Source: Pyrofollis japonicus (GTDB taxonomy: Archaea > Thermoproteota > Thermoprotei_A > Sulfolobales > Pyrodictiaceae). Taken from it: a stretch of DNA of 64,000 nt. A program made the position numbers and the translations under genes. Below the pieces are notes generated by a model, which saw only the letters and a program-made list of their open reading frames with translations, was not told the origin of the DNA and ran no database searches. This document shows positions 53,974 to 62,837 of this stretch, one piece after another. Location of the stretch: the NCBI RefSeq assembly GCF_033097485.1, contig NZ_AP028634.1:983126-1047125 (forward strand). Reading direction: 5' to 3'. The first letter of the stretch is position 1. The number at the start of each line of letters is the position of its first letter.

Positions 53974-54984
53974 TTACTTTGTAAAGCCGAACGTTAGGTT
54001 GAAGAGCTGCTCTAGCTCCTTCTTAATGTCGTCACGCTTCTCCTTTACCGCCTTTGCTACCGCTTCAAGGGCTGTGTATGCTCTGCTGGGTATCTTTCCT
54101 CTGAACCACGAGATGTCCTTGGCCATTCCGACGCCGAGCTTCTCGTACTTTACGCCTACGACGGGGTCTTCTTCCCGCTCATTTATCAGCTTGTCCAGCT
54201 CTAGTACCAGTGTGCCGCGTGCCAGCATGTAGTCGCCATAGGGGTCAACGAGCTTCAGTACTTGCTTCTTTATCTTGCTGAGCACACGTATGCCAAGTAT
54301 CTTGTCAGGAGACGGCCTTATCTTGGCTACTTGTAGTGCGCCAAGCAATGCTACTATTCCGCTGAGGTCGCTGAAGGGCTCGTACCATGGTCTTCCCCTG
54401 CCGCCTGCAACCATTTGTTCTGCCGACGCCCTCATCAGTACTTGACCGCTGAGTACGGTGTTGTAAGCGTATGCTTTCTTGAAGCGCTCGTCAAGAGCGA
54501 TGTCTACAATGCTTTCGGCCTCGCTTCCAACGAATAGTGTGTGTCTTGCAGGGGTGTCAAATACTACGCCCATGTAGAAGCCCAGCATTGCTGCCGCTTC
54601 TGGTCTATCGGCGGCCTTTACCACCGTGTCGCCTAGTAGTGTTCTCTGAAGCGCTACGTCACTTAGTCTTCTCGGCGCCTCCGTATACGCTATTACTCTG
54701 ACTAGTCCAAAGCTCTGGAGCATTCTCAGATAGTATAGAAGGTCGTTCATGCTGAAGTTCTTAAGGGCGACGTACTTCTCGCCTAGCATCTCAACTCTCA
54801 CAATGCCGCCGACGATCTCGCTAACCTTCTTCGGGGCCTGGCCTGGCTCGGCTGCACCCGTTAGCATGTCCTTATAGAACTCTATTAGCCCGGAAATACC
54901 GCCTAGCTTACCCTGCGCTGCAGCGGCTAGCTCTTTGAACCTTCTAGGTACTCTAGCCTCTAGAGTCAGAGGTGGTAACAGCAT
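53974..54984 (-). CDS. 336-residue hypothetical protein, likely well expressed
   Basis: The product is Ala/Leu/Lys-rich, mixed alpha/beta, with no signal peptide, membrane helix or catalytic motif recognised. Segments such as SGQVLMRASAEQMVAGGRGRP and VDPYGDYMLARGTLVLELDKL look well folded. The start ATG 54984 has GGTGGGAGC just upstream. It stands alone with over 200 nt free on both sides. Codons favour GC-rich, strongly repeated choices, as in highly expressed genes. No family assigned. Confidence 0.7.
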   Translation of the reverse strand: MLLPPLTLEARVPRRFKELAAAAQGKLGGISGLIEFYKDMLTGAAEPGQAPKKVSEIVGGIVRVEMLGEKYVALKNFSMNDLLYYLRMLQSFGLVRVIAYTEAPRRLSDVALQRTLLGDTVVKAADRPEAAAMLGFYMGVVFDTPARHTLFVGSEAESIVDIALDERFKKAYAYNTVLSGQVLMRASAEQMVAGGRGRPWYEPFSDLSGIVALLGALQVAKIRPSPDKILGIRVLSKIKKQVLKLVDPYGDYMLARGTLVLELDKLINEREEDPVVGVKYEKLGVGMAKDISWFRGKIPSRAYTALEAVAKAVKEKRDDIKKELEQLFNLTFGFTK

Positions 54985-55205
54985 GCTCCCACCACTCCAA
55001 CTACCAGATAGTATAGGGTCAGAGAGTTAAAAATTACCCTCTTCAACACCTCAATACCGATTATCGCACTTTAGTATTATTAAGATGTTATATTCCGATT
55101 ACAAAATCCCTAGGAATTATTATACATCAACATAGTAACTGAATAATAGCGCGAAATGAGCCTAATCAACTATACACATAATAAGAGTGTAAAGGTGGTT
55201 TTGGG

Positions 55206-55264
55206 TCAGGGCGCGAAACCCTCATCAAGTCTCAGAGGGCAACCGCAAGGACCCAGCTCATCAT
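55206..55264 (-). ncRNA. Box C/D sRNA candidate guiding 16S rRNA methylation
   Basis: Minus strand: C box ATGATGA (55264-55258), a 22-nt segment, D' CTGA (55235-55232), 3-nt spacer, C' TTGATGA (55228-55222), 12 nt GGGTTTCGCGCC and D box CTGA (55209-55206). The D guide complements GGCGCGAAACCC, matching the conserved archaeal 16S rRNA GGCGCGAAA stretch as I remember it. By the N+5 rule the C in GGCG-C-GAAA would be methylated. The rest of 54985-55450 shows only a G-C hairpin near 55380. Confidence 0.7.
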
Positions 55265-55298
55265 ACCCTCATGTGTTCTTATCGGTACAATTGTAGCT

Positions 55299-55304
55299 AT
55301 ATAT
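55299..55304 (-). promoter_or_regulatory. TATA box of the 55206-55264 sRNA
   Basis: On the minus strand CGATATATAGC has its TATATA at 55304-55299, so the transcript should begin near 55278, about 14 nt before the C box. This spacing is usual for independently transcribed archaeal C/D RNAs. Confidence 0.5.
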
Positions 55305-55450
55305 CGTCAAGGTGCTATAGCATAGTCTAATAAGTGTGTAGCAGTGAAAAGGGTCGGTGATGGGACTACACTTCACAGCCCTCTCGGGCTCGTGGAGCCC
55401 CCAGGCCTCATCCCCGTACTATTAACTAGTTCAAAGCGGTGCATAAAGCT

Positions 55451-56317
55451 ATGTCTACGTCTACTAGTGATCTAGACTATATGAATTGGTTATTAGGATC
55501 TCTTCGAAAGTGCTTTGGCGAGCAAAAGACAAAAGAAATCAATAACTTGGTCAAGGAATGCCTAATTGGCGAACGTAGCGAAATAAACCTAGGAGTCCAA
55601 GTACAAAACAATATGTTAAAGCTCATTATTCCATGCACTCAGGTACCAGAAGCTATAGCTAATATTCTCCACGTGGTTTGCTTTGATGACTACCTGGTAA
55701 ATACAGTGCTCCTAGGCACTGTGATTCCCAGTTCAATCGTGGTTGATGTGGGCGCCTTTCTCGGGTTCTTTACCCTCTATGTTGGACTCCTAATGAAGAG
55801 AGAAGGACTAATTGTAGCTGTTGAACCCAATCCTTATGCAAGGAATTATTTATATAAGAATTTGCTAGAGAATGGCTTTGAAAACATGGCTCGTGTTGAT
55901 CCTCGCCTTATTTGTGCGTCAAGTGGTTGGAAAAAGCTATACTTGACGCAATATTGGGCGCTTTCATCCACAAACCCTGCATACATTAAAGAAATGAATG
56001 AAGAGATTGTGGCTGAACTCCGTCTACCATGTATTACGCTCAGACAACTTCTCGGCTCACATAAACTGGATCGAATTGATCTACTTAAGATAGACATTGA
56101 GGGATTAGAAGCAAATGTGCTGGAACAAGCACTTAAAGATAATATGCTTGAAAAGAACCGTGTAAGAGCTATTATCGTTGAGACACATTATCCCAGAGAC
56201 AATGTCGCGAGGACGCTTTCTGCTTTGTTAAGGGCTGTTAGAGACAAGGGGTATGAAGTAATTGAGATAAATCCTCTAATTCCTGCTTGGAAACAAGTAA
56301 TTGTCGTGGTAAAATGA
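55451..56317 (+). CDS. FkbM-family methyltransferase
   Basis: 288 residues from ATG 55451 (GGTG 9 nt upstream; GTG 55439 also possible). The SAM-binding motif VVDVGAFLGFFTLYVG, the acidic loop VAVEPNPYARNYLYKNL and the late LLKIDIEGLEANVL followed by IIVETH fit FkbM. Such enzymes O-methylate sugars or lipids, commonly in surface glycan synthesis. The N-terminal 80 residues have no family match. Its substrate could be a surface glycan, but no glycan genes are adjacent. Confidence 0.85.
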   Translation: MSTSTSDLDYMNWLLGSLRKCFGEQKTKEINNLVKECLIGERSEINLGVQVQNNMLKLIIPCTQVPEAIANILHVVCFDDYLVNTVLLGTVIPSSIVVDVGAFLGFFTLYVGLLMKREGLIVAVEPNPYARNYLYKNLLENGFENMARVDPRLICASSGWKKLYLTQYWALSSTNPAYIKEMNEEIVAELRLPCITLRQLLGSHKLDRIDLLKIDIEGLEANVLEQALKDNMLEKNRVRAIIVETHYPRDNVARTLSALLRAVRDKGYEVIEINPLIPAWKQVIVVVK

Positions 56318-56417
56318 GTCGTCAGTCCGGCCTCCGCGCTCACAGCCCTTATACATGGCATGAAGGGCTCGCAGGGGGTTCTAGGAAGAAATACATCATC
56401 CTAACTACTATACTTTC

Positions 56418-57623
56418 CTAGCTCCTCTTAACAAGCCGTTCGGGACTATAGACTTTCGCCGACCCTATTAAAGCTAAAATAGTTAACACCAAAAGCACTA
56501 AAAGATATAATATGGTCTGCGTTACAGCTCCAAGGGCATATGATTTAATTGCTGCAACAACATACGTGTAAGGTATCATGTAGAATGCTAGTCGTATTGA
56601 TAGCGGTAGTGTTGAATAGTCAACAAAGAGCGCTGAGAGGAATATTATGGTTGCGAATCCTGTTATCATGCTTGCGGTAAGCGTTGCTGCTCTTTGGCCT
56701 GGAACGAGCAAAGTGATAAGCATTGTGAACGCCGCAGTGACCAGTACGGCGAGCAAAACTCCGGTGACATGTACAGCTACAAGTCCAGCGTCAAGTCCTC
56801 CGAGAACCAGGGAGGTGTACGCTATCGCGGCCAAAGCATCTATTCCTCCAGCTATTGACGCTGCTACGAGAGCGCCAGCAGTCTTGCCAAGTAGTAGCTC
56901 AAAGCCCGTTACTGGCGTAATAGCGAGTAATTCTCCGGTGCCGCTTTCCCGCTCCCTCGCGATGGCGTCAGCGATAGCTATGGCTGCGGGGTTTAAGACA
57001 AAGAAAACTGAGAATGCAAGGAACCTGGCAGTATTTGCCTTTGCAACTATCTCCGGAGAAACCGGTGCTCCGCCTGCACTAACGCTCTCAGATACTATGT
57101 AAACGGGGTTTCTGATATAGTCCGGATTAACAGTAATGCCTGCTTTTTTTGCCAGGACTCTTATGCGGCTAATTGATATGTTATGAGCGAATTCTGCTGC
57201 AATATTATTTAGAATAGTTGCTGCCTGGTCTGCTGCAGCCTTGCCAACTACTCTGTAGAAGTAAATGTAGACTGGCTTGTTTATGTCTGAGGCATTTACT
57301 CCAAACCCTCTTGGAATAAGTATTCCGGCAACTACATTGCTTGGTAAGCTACAATTATTTGTAACCGAGCCATTGACTAGAACCGGTTCTAGACCAGGAG
57401 TTACAACAATTGCGTGTACAAGCTTATTAGCGAACATATTTGCAAGCCTAGACTTATCGCAAACTAGTACTGCTATGGGGGCCTCTTGATGCGTTTGTAG
57501 CCCTGTTACTACAAGGCCAAGGATAGGAAATAGGAAAGCCGAAATAATCATCAATGCTATGCTCTTTTTATCCCTTAAGAATTCTAGGACCTCTTTCCAC
57601 GCTATTGTAGTTGCCCGCTTCAA
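56418..57623 (-). CDS. ABC-2 type transporter permease
   Basis: 401 residues from TTG 57623. One N-terminal helix (about 23-41), a large extracellular domain (about 42-205), then five to six C-terminal helices. AIARERESGTGELLAITPVTGFELLLGKTAGAL is the ABC-2 conserved loop. It resembles NatB/YhaP exporters. The 2-nt spacing to the upstream ATPase gene defines an operon. Substrate unknown: sodium, lipid or peptide export are possibilities. Confidence 0.88.
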   Translation of the reverse strand: MKRATTIAWKEVLEFLRDKKSIALMIISAFLFPILGLVVTGLQTHQEAPIAVLVCDKSRLANMFANKLVHAIVVTPGLEPVLVNGSVTNNCSLPSNVVAGILIPRGFGVNASDINKPVYIYFYRVVGKAAADQAATILNNIAAEFAHNISISRIRVLAKKAGITVNPDYIRNPVYIVSESVSAGGAPVSPEIVAKANTARFLAFSVFFVLNPAAIAIADAIARERESGTGELLAITPVTGFELLLGKTAGALVAASIAGGIDALAAIAYTSLVLGGLDAGLVAVHVTGVLLAVLVTAAFTMLITLLVPGQRAATLTASMITGFATIIFLSALFVDYSTLPLSIRLAFYMIPYTYVVAAIKSYALGAVTQTILYLLVLLVLTILALIGSAKVYSPERLVKRS

Positions 57624-57625
57624 CG

Positions 57626-58387
57626 CTATGGACCCTCCTTACTCCTCCACGACTTGACCGCATTGACGAAAGCTTCTTCGAGATCACGTCCACCATATTT
57701 TTCTATAAGATTTCCCGGTTTATCTATGTCAATAATTTTCCCTTCGGATATGAAAGCAACTCTGTCAGCTATGCGTTCAACTTCAAGCATGTTATGACTT
57801 GTAAGCAAGACAGCACGTCCAGATCTGGCAGCATCAACAATCAGTTTACGGACTTCAACAGAACTATATACGTCGAGCCCCGAAGTAGGCTCGTCAAGAA
57901 TTAGGAGAGGTGTTTCAAGTGCAAGAGCAAGCGCCACAAGGAGCCTCCTCTTCATGCCTTTACTGTATTCACTAACCTTCCTTCTCAAATTATCTCCTAG
58001 GCCGGATATCTTTGCAGCCTTCTCTACAATTGATTGGACTCTACGGGGATCACTATAGTATAGCCTCGTATAGAATAACAGATGCTCGTAGCCTGTTAGT
58101 CGCGGATAAACAGCTGATTCCTCAGGGACGAATGCTATAAGCCCTTGCCGTCTCTCCGTCCCGCATATCTTAACCTCCCCGCTATCCGGCCTATATATGC
58201 CGGCAATCATCCTAATTGTTGTAGTCTTGCCGGCGCCATTAGGCCCTATAAGTGCGAAAACTTCTCCACTATTAATGCTAAACGTGATGGGACCTATTAT
58301 TGGCCCTTTTTTAAACTTCTTTAACACAGAGTTAACAACGAGGACAGGATCACCGCAATGTGGCTGCAGCATAGTAGGACCCTGCAA
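57626..58387 (-). CDS. ABC transporter ATP-binding protein
   Basis: 253 residues from TTG 58387, or ATG 58372. Walker A GPNGAGKTT (about 48-56), signature SEYSKGMKRR (about 138-147), Walker B LLILDEPTSGL (160-170), and the switch His in LLTSHNMLEVERI. This is the ABC-2 exporter (CcmA/NatA) subfamily. It drives the permease encoded 2 nt downstream. It lies 12 nt from the end of the gene coding for an MBL hydrolase in the same orientation, so a three-gene operon is possible. Confidence 0.93.
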   Translation of the reverse strand: MQGPTMLQPHCGDPVLVVNSVLKKFKKGPIIGPITFSINSGEVFALIGPNGAGKTTTIRMIAGIYRPDSGEVKICGTERRQGLIAFVPEESAVYPRLTGYEHLLFYTRLYYSDPRRVQSIVEKAAKISGLGDNLRRKVSEYSKGMKRRLLVALALALETPLLILDEPTSGLDVYSSVEVRKLIVDAARSGRAVLLTSHNMLEVERIADRVAFISEGKIIDIDKPGNLIEKYGGRDLEEAFVNAVKSWRSKEGP

Positions 58388-58399
58388 TAAGATACGCGT

Positions 58400-59074
58400 T
58401 TAGAACCGCGGCGGACTTAGTACTAGTATCGTCTTATGCTCTGGTAGGTCTCCCTTACTCAGTACTATAGTATTAGCGTCATGTCGCACAACGCGCCACT
58501 TCTTAGCATAGCGCAGCAACACGTCTAGAGGATCTAGAGGCAACTGCATGCCAGGAAGCCAATAATGTATAGGCACCACAACTTTCGCGCCAAGTGTATC
58601 AGCAGCCTCAAGAGCCCTCTTAGGATGCAACGTATAGACATTTCCTGCAGGAACAAATGCGACATCGGCTCTCAGTTTCTCAGCCTCATTACTTGTAAGA
58701 GGCCTACCTAGGTCACTCAGATGTGTAAGTTTTAATTCGTCAACTTCAATACGGTATGCAACCACGTATCCTCTTAGCCTCCCCTCAAACTCGTCATGAG
58801 GGAGCCTTAGACCTGTTATACGAAAAGGCCCTAGTTCAAAACTACCAATACGCTCACGCACCACTATAGTATCGCTACGGGCAACAGCCTCCACTGCATT
58901 GTGATCATAGTGTTCATGCGTAACTAGAATGTAATCGGGGCTTGTACTAGGCGGCTTGAAAACGGGGCCTAAACTGCCACCGTCATGGGGATCTATGAGG
59001 AGGCTTTTCCCGCAACATTTAATCTCCACACACGCATGTGCCCACCAAACTATCTCTACCCTTTTCTCCATCAT
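58400..59074 (-). CDS. UPF0173-like metallo-beta-lactamase-fold hydrolase
   Basis: 224 residues from ATG 59074, with GGTGG upstream; a form from 59137 would add an unlikely N-terminus. WWAHACVEI, LLIDPHDGGSLGP, VTHEHYDHNAVEAVA, then HLSDLGRP and PIHYWLPG supply the metal ligands in the order of the UPF0173 family. Probably a hydrolase of a phosphoester or lactone; substrate unknown. It is the first gene of the possible three-gene operon with the ABC transporter. Confidence 0.82.
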   Translation of the reverse strand: MMEKRVEIVWWAHACVEIKCCGKSLLIDPHDGGSLGPVFKPPSTSPDYILVTHEHYDHNAVEAVARSDTIVVRERIGSFELGPFRITGLRLPHDEFEGRLRGYVVAYRIEVDELKLTHLSDLGRPLTSNEAEKLRADVAFVPAGNVYTLHPKRALEAADTLGAKVVVPIHYWLPGMQLPLDPLDVLLRYAKKWRVVRHDANTIVLSKGDLPEHKTILVLSPPRF

Positions 59075-59208
59075 TGTCCACCGATTACGATGATATAGTT
59101 CGTTATTGCTGAGATTGTATTTAATAAAGGCGAACAAGTAAAAACATCTTCAATCCCGAAACTTCTGACTGGGTAGGTATAAGAGCCTCGTAAGCCTGAA
59201 AACACTAT

Positions 59209-59787
59209 TCACTTCATTAGTGCATCAAAGACTCCCCTTATCTGGGCCTTTGCTTGACCGCGTTCACAGTTAGCAACGATGTATCTACATGCAAGGTTCC
59301 CATCGCGGTATATGCATGCTATATTATCACTGGGAAGTTTTGCTAAATTCTCGGTATTTACGCTGAATTCAGCTTTAATTGCTTTTGAAATCTTATGTTC
59401 ATACGTTTTCTGGCTAAGCGCTGAGGATGCTACGTAAATGTTTGCGGCGTCCTGTGGATTACTAAAGCTTACTATCCCGCTACGCCAAAGGAAGGCTAAA
59501 TACGCAGCAGCGGCCTTGTAGTCTCCAACGCTTTTAGCAAAGTCTTCAAACACTGGTTTCTTCCCGTCCCTAATTGCCTTCAATACTGTATAAACAAGAG
59601 CATATTCTAGTCGATTAAGTTTACCCTCATCGATGCTTACTAGTCTCTTCTTTGTGCTTCTAATCTTGAGCTTAGGTCTCGGAAGCGCATAGGTTTTGAA
59701 GATAGCCTCTCCTGCTTCAATCGCTTTTCTGGCTTCTTCTAGGCCTTCGCCTGCTAGTAGTTTAGCCACATCAATTGTTTCAGGCAT
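59209..59787 (-). CDS. Hypothetical helical protein
   Basis: 192 residues from ATG 59787, preceded by GGAGGGG. Predominantly helical, with a basic motif KIRSTKKRLVSIDEGKLNRLEYALVYTVL. A Cys-containing C-terminal part (IACIYRDGNLACRYIVANCERG) follows. No family was recognised. It is divergent from the ClC gene across 87 bp; shared regulation is possible. Confidence 0.6.
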   Translation of the reverse strand: MPETIDVAKLLAGEGLEEARKAIEAGEAIFKTYALPRPKLKIRSTKKRLVSIDEGKLNRLEYALVYTVLKAIRDGKKPVFEDFAKSVGDYKAAAAYLAFLWRSGIVSFSNPQDAANIYVASSALSQKTYEHKISKAIKAEFSVNTENLAKLPSDNIACIYRDGNLACRYIVANCERGQAKAQIRGVFDALMK

Positions 59788-59874
59788 ATCGCGCCCCTCC
59801 TCCACTCTTTTCCTGACGGAGATGTACTTATTCTACCTCCTTCTTCAAGTTAGCGGTTATCACGGGGCGTACAA

Positions 59875-61791
59875 GTGAGCGTCCAGCAAGAAAATGCTGC
59901 GCGTATATCATCGCTGCAAGGCAGAAACTATAGGGTTATTAATTGGCTCATAGAAGCTATTGGTCGACTGAGCTATGTTGAGAAGTGGATATTCATAAGC
60001 ACTGTTACCGCAATAACGTCATCCCTCGTCATCGGTTTATTCTACATCATGCTTCGATTAGTTATAAAGATAAGCGCCATGCTCCATGGCGTACACGTAG
60101 AGACTGGTTTAACCGATTACTCTGTGCTGGCAATTCATTCACACAATAAGTTCATGATTGTGGTCACGCTCCTACTTGGAGCAGCTATCTCTTCAATAAT
60201 TGTCTACAAATTAGAACCGGAGGCTGAAGGAGCTGGTGCAGAAAGCGTTGTAGAGGCTTATCATTTTAGAGCTGGTAGTCTTCGAGCCCGCATAGCAGCC
60301 GTAAAGACTGTTGCATCTGCGCTTGTACTCGGTATGGGTGGAAGCGCTGGCCCTGAGGGACCCTCGGTCCAGATAGGTGGCTCAGTTGGCGCATTCACAG
60401 CTTCAATTTTAAAGCTCGGCATAGAGGAGAGGCGTCTTGCTCTAATTGCTGGTGCAGCTGCGGCACTCTCATTTATATTCCAGAGCCCTATAGGAGCAGC
60501 AGTCTTTGCAGCCGAAATTCTCTATGAGGAAGTTCTCGAAGCCTCTGCACTGCCCCCCGCATTGTTATCATCGGCTATAGCGTACGCGTTATCCTTGCAT
60601 ATTCTGGGCCCAGAATATAAGCTGCCCTCGATTCTCATCAATGACCTATTATCGCTGTATAGCCCGGCGGCGCTTGGCGCATATATATTGCTTGGCCTAA
60701 TCGAAGCAGTATTCGCGTATGCTTTTGTTAAAATATTTTACGCGATAAAAGAAAGAATTGATCGCTTAGTAGAGAAAGGTGTAATAAATGTTTACACGAA
60801 GACCATAGTTGGTGCTTCCCTAGCCAGCCTTATAGGCCTAGGTGTGCCGGCAGTCCTCGGTACCGGCGAAGAACTCCTAGGCGAAATGCTTAGTGCATTT
60901 GGCGCGCAAGAAGGAGTGGGGCAACTCGTAGGGCTGCATGGCTCAATCTTAGCGATTCTAATACTGCTTGCAGTTATGAAGATGCTAGCCACAAGCCTTA
61001 CAGTAGGTAGCGGGCTAAGCGGCGGCCTCCTTACGCCAAGCCTCTTTATAGGAGCAATGGTTGGACAAGTAACAGGTATTATAATTGGCCCTCATATAGG
61101 TCTTCAACCAGCGGTCCTAGCGTATGTAGGTATGGCTTCGCTGGCGGGTGCGGCCTTTAAAGCTCCAATAGGTTTGGCGTTCTTTGTCGCCGAGATAGGT
61201 GGTACGCCAGCACTCATAGTTCCAGGCCTTGTCGCGTCTCTTACAGCTTCGCTAGCAACTCGGAGAGTTACATTCATAAAATCAGCGCTTCGCAAGCCTC
61301 TACCGCCTTCAACTTTTACTGCTGAATCGCTGCTTAACATATTGAGACGCATGGGGGCCAAAAACATTAATATAACTATACCTAGTATCGCGAAGAGATT
61401 TACAGCTATTGACTGGCATGCTTCCCTTCGTGATGCCGCAGCGATTATAATGAGAACAGGCCAAAGAATAGTACCGATTATCGATGAAAATAGACGCGTT
61501 GTAGGTGTGCTTGACCCGGCCTATATAGGTCTTGATCTTAGCTATATGATTAAGTCCAGCCAGCCGGTAATAGAGGTCTCTCTCATTAACGCACCTATAG
61601 TGAGGGAGACTGATCCGCTTATACGCGTATTAGAGGAAATGGTTGCCCACGGAGTGGACTATGTAATAGTTGTTGATAAGCAGTATCGCTACCTCGGGGT
61701 CATAATGTTTACCGATCTATTAAACGCTGTATTGCCCTATATCGCGACATCTCTCCAACAGAATAGTCTAAGCAGTAGAGGAGTAAAATGA
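59875..61791 (+). CDS. ClC-family chloride channel/transporter with C-terminal CBS pair
   Basis: 638 residues from GTG 59875. A ClC core of about 10-12 helices (residues 45-460): MGGSAGPEGPSVQIGGSVGAF corresponds to the GxEGP filter, and GSGLSGGLLTPSLFIGAMVG to the GxFxP motif. The first filter motif, usually GSGIPE, reads GAGAES here. The C-terminal CBS pair (about 490-635) includes IIDENRRVVGVLDP and IVVDKQYRYLGVIMFTDLL. Ion selectivity cannot be told; a regulatory ligand likely binds the CBS pair. Confidence 0.92.
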   Translation: MSVQQENAARISSLQGRNYRVINWLIEAIGRLSYVEKWIFISTVTAITSSLVIGLFYIMLRLVIKISAMLHGVHVETGLTDYSVLAIHSHNKFMIVVTLLLGAAISSIIVYKLEPEAEGAGAESVVEAYHFRAGSLRARIAAVKTVASALVLGMGGSAGPEGPSVQIGGSVGAFTASILKLGIEERRLALIAGAAAALSFIFQSPIGAAVFAAEILYEEVLEASALPPALLSSAIAYALSLHILGPEYKLPSILINDLLSLYSPAALGAYILLGLIEAVFAYAFVKIFYAIKERIDRLVEKGVINVYTKTIVGASLASLIGLGVPAVLGTGEELLGEMLSAFGAQEGVGQLVGLHGSILAILILLAVMKMLATSLTVGSGLSGGLLTPSLFIGAMVGQVTGIIIGPHIGLQPAVLAYVGMASLAGAAFKAPIGLAFFVAEIGGTPALIVPGLVASLTASLATRRVTFIKSALRKPLPPSTFTAESLLNILRRMGAKNINITIPSIAKRFTAIDWHASLRDAAAIIMRTGQRIVPIIDENRRVVGVLDPAYIGLDLSYMIKSSQPVIEVSLINAPIVRETDPLIRVLEEMVAHGVDYVIVVDKQYRYLGVIMFTDLLNAVLPYIATSLQQNSLSSRGVK

Positions 61792-61871
61792 TACAAGCAA
61801 AAGATAATTAGGTTCAGCTCCATGTTCGTGTAGGATTTATGAGGGATTGCTAGTAATAGGATAAAAGGAGC

Positions 61872-61935
61872 ATGATGTGGAATCCGGGAGCCTAGGCGCC
61901 ATACCGGCGCTGATGAAGACCGCATACTTAACTGA
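61872..61935 (+). ncRNA. Box C/D sRNA candidate
   Basis: C box ATGATGT (61872-61878), 12 nt GGAATCCGGGAG, degenerate D' CCTA, a GCGCC/GGCGC hairpin spacer, C' ATGAAGA (61913-61919, overlapping TGATGA), 12 nt CCGCATACTTAA and D box CTGA (61932-61935). A TATA-like GATTTATGAG near 61836 is about 25 nt before the expected 5' end. It ends 32 nt before the next gene start. Target not identified. Confidence 0.5.
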
Positions 61936-61967
61936 ACATTTATGATTCGCCGGGTGGTAAAAACTAT

Positions 61968-62837
61968 ATGACCATATACTTTGCGTACAATGAGCCCATG
62001 TCTGAAGTCGCAAGAAAGGCAGACACCGTGCTCCTAGTTATGGATTCCTATACAGCCTCTAATAGAGCACATTTCTATAGCTCGCTAGGCATCACGACAG
62101 AAATATATCCTCTTGATATGCGTGATTCACCCACAATATTCTCTCTCCTAGGCATACTTGCTTGGATAAACGAGGAGGGTCGAGGAAAAAGCATCGTAGT
62201 TGAGGGGCTCGGTCAACAAAGCCTACTCGAAGAAGCATTCAAAATAGTCTACATGGGGTACGATATAAGCGAAATTAATACAAATAAGCTCGTCTCGCCC
62301 CTGCATTTCCGCTCAATAATACATCTCTACGAACTTAGAAAGGCTGGAATAGTCCTCGAAGATGAGGCAAGAAGGTATATTGATGCAGCGTTTAGCGGCG
62401 GCGACGCCCATAAATCGAGCATCATAGAGCTTAGCCTTGACTTAATAATACAGCTCGAGAACAGAGGAGCCCCCATAGGCAATTTGTGCTCACTTGACAT
62501 ATTTCGAGCAGTGACAAAGAACCGAGAACCGCTAGAAAGATGCAAGCTCTACTTCGAGGCTGCAAAGCTTCTAGATGAATACAATACTGGCGCTGTGAAA
62601 ACAGTAGCCCTTAGCCCGGCGGGCGGCAATAAGGTAGACGCGCTTGTTGGTTGCAAACTCATGTTCAGCGATGAGGAGTGTTGGCCAGAGGCCCTATCTG
62701 CCCAGAATGTGATAAGGATGCTACTAGATAGGAAAGCATTACTGCTAAATGATATAAGGATGGTGTTCCCAGAAGAAGCGGCATGTCTAGCCTATGATAA
62801 GAAAGGCATGGTGTGTACATTTGACCGAGAAGTGTAA
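61968..62837 (+). CDS. Hypothetical protein overlapping rnhB
   Basis: 289 residues. The N-terminal 120 residues suggest an alpha/beta phosphatase-like or Rossmann-like fold (KADTVLLVMDSYTASNRAH, then SIVVEGLGQQSLLEEAF where a nucleotide or phosphate loop might be). There is no catalytic Cys. The C-terminal 170 residues are largely helical. It overlaps rnhB by up to 44 nt, so the two are co-translated. No family match. Confidence 0.6.
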   Translation: MTIYFAYNEPMSEVARKADTVLLVMDSYTASNRAHFYSSLGITTEIYPLDMRDSPTIFSLLGILAWINEEGRGKSIVVEGLGQQSLLEEAFKIVYMGYDISEINTNKLVSPLHFRSIIHLYELRKAGIVLEDEARRYIDAAFSGGDAHKSSIIELSLDLIIQLENRGAPIGNLCSLDIFRAVTKNREPLERCKLYFEAAKLLDEYNTGAVKTVALSPAGGNKVDALVGCKLMFSDEECWPEALSAQNVIRMLLDRKALLLNDIRMVFPEEAACLAYDKKGMVCTFDREV

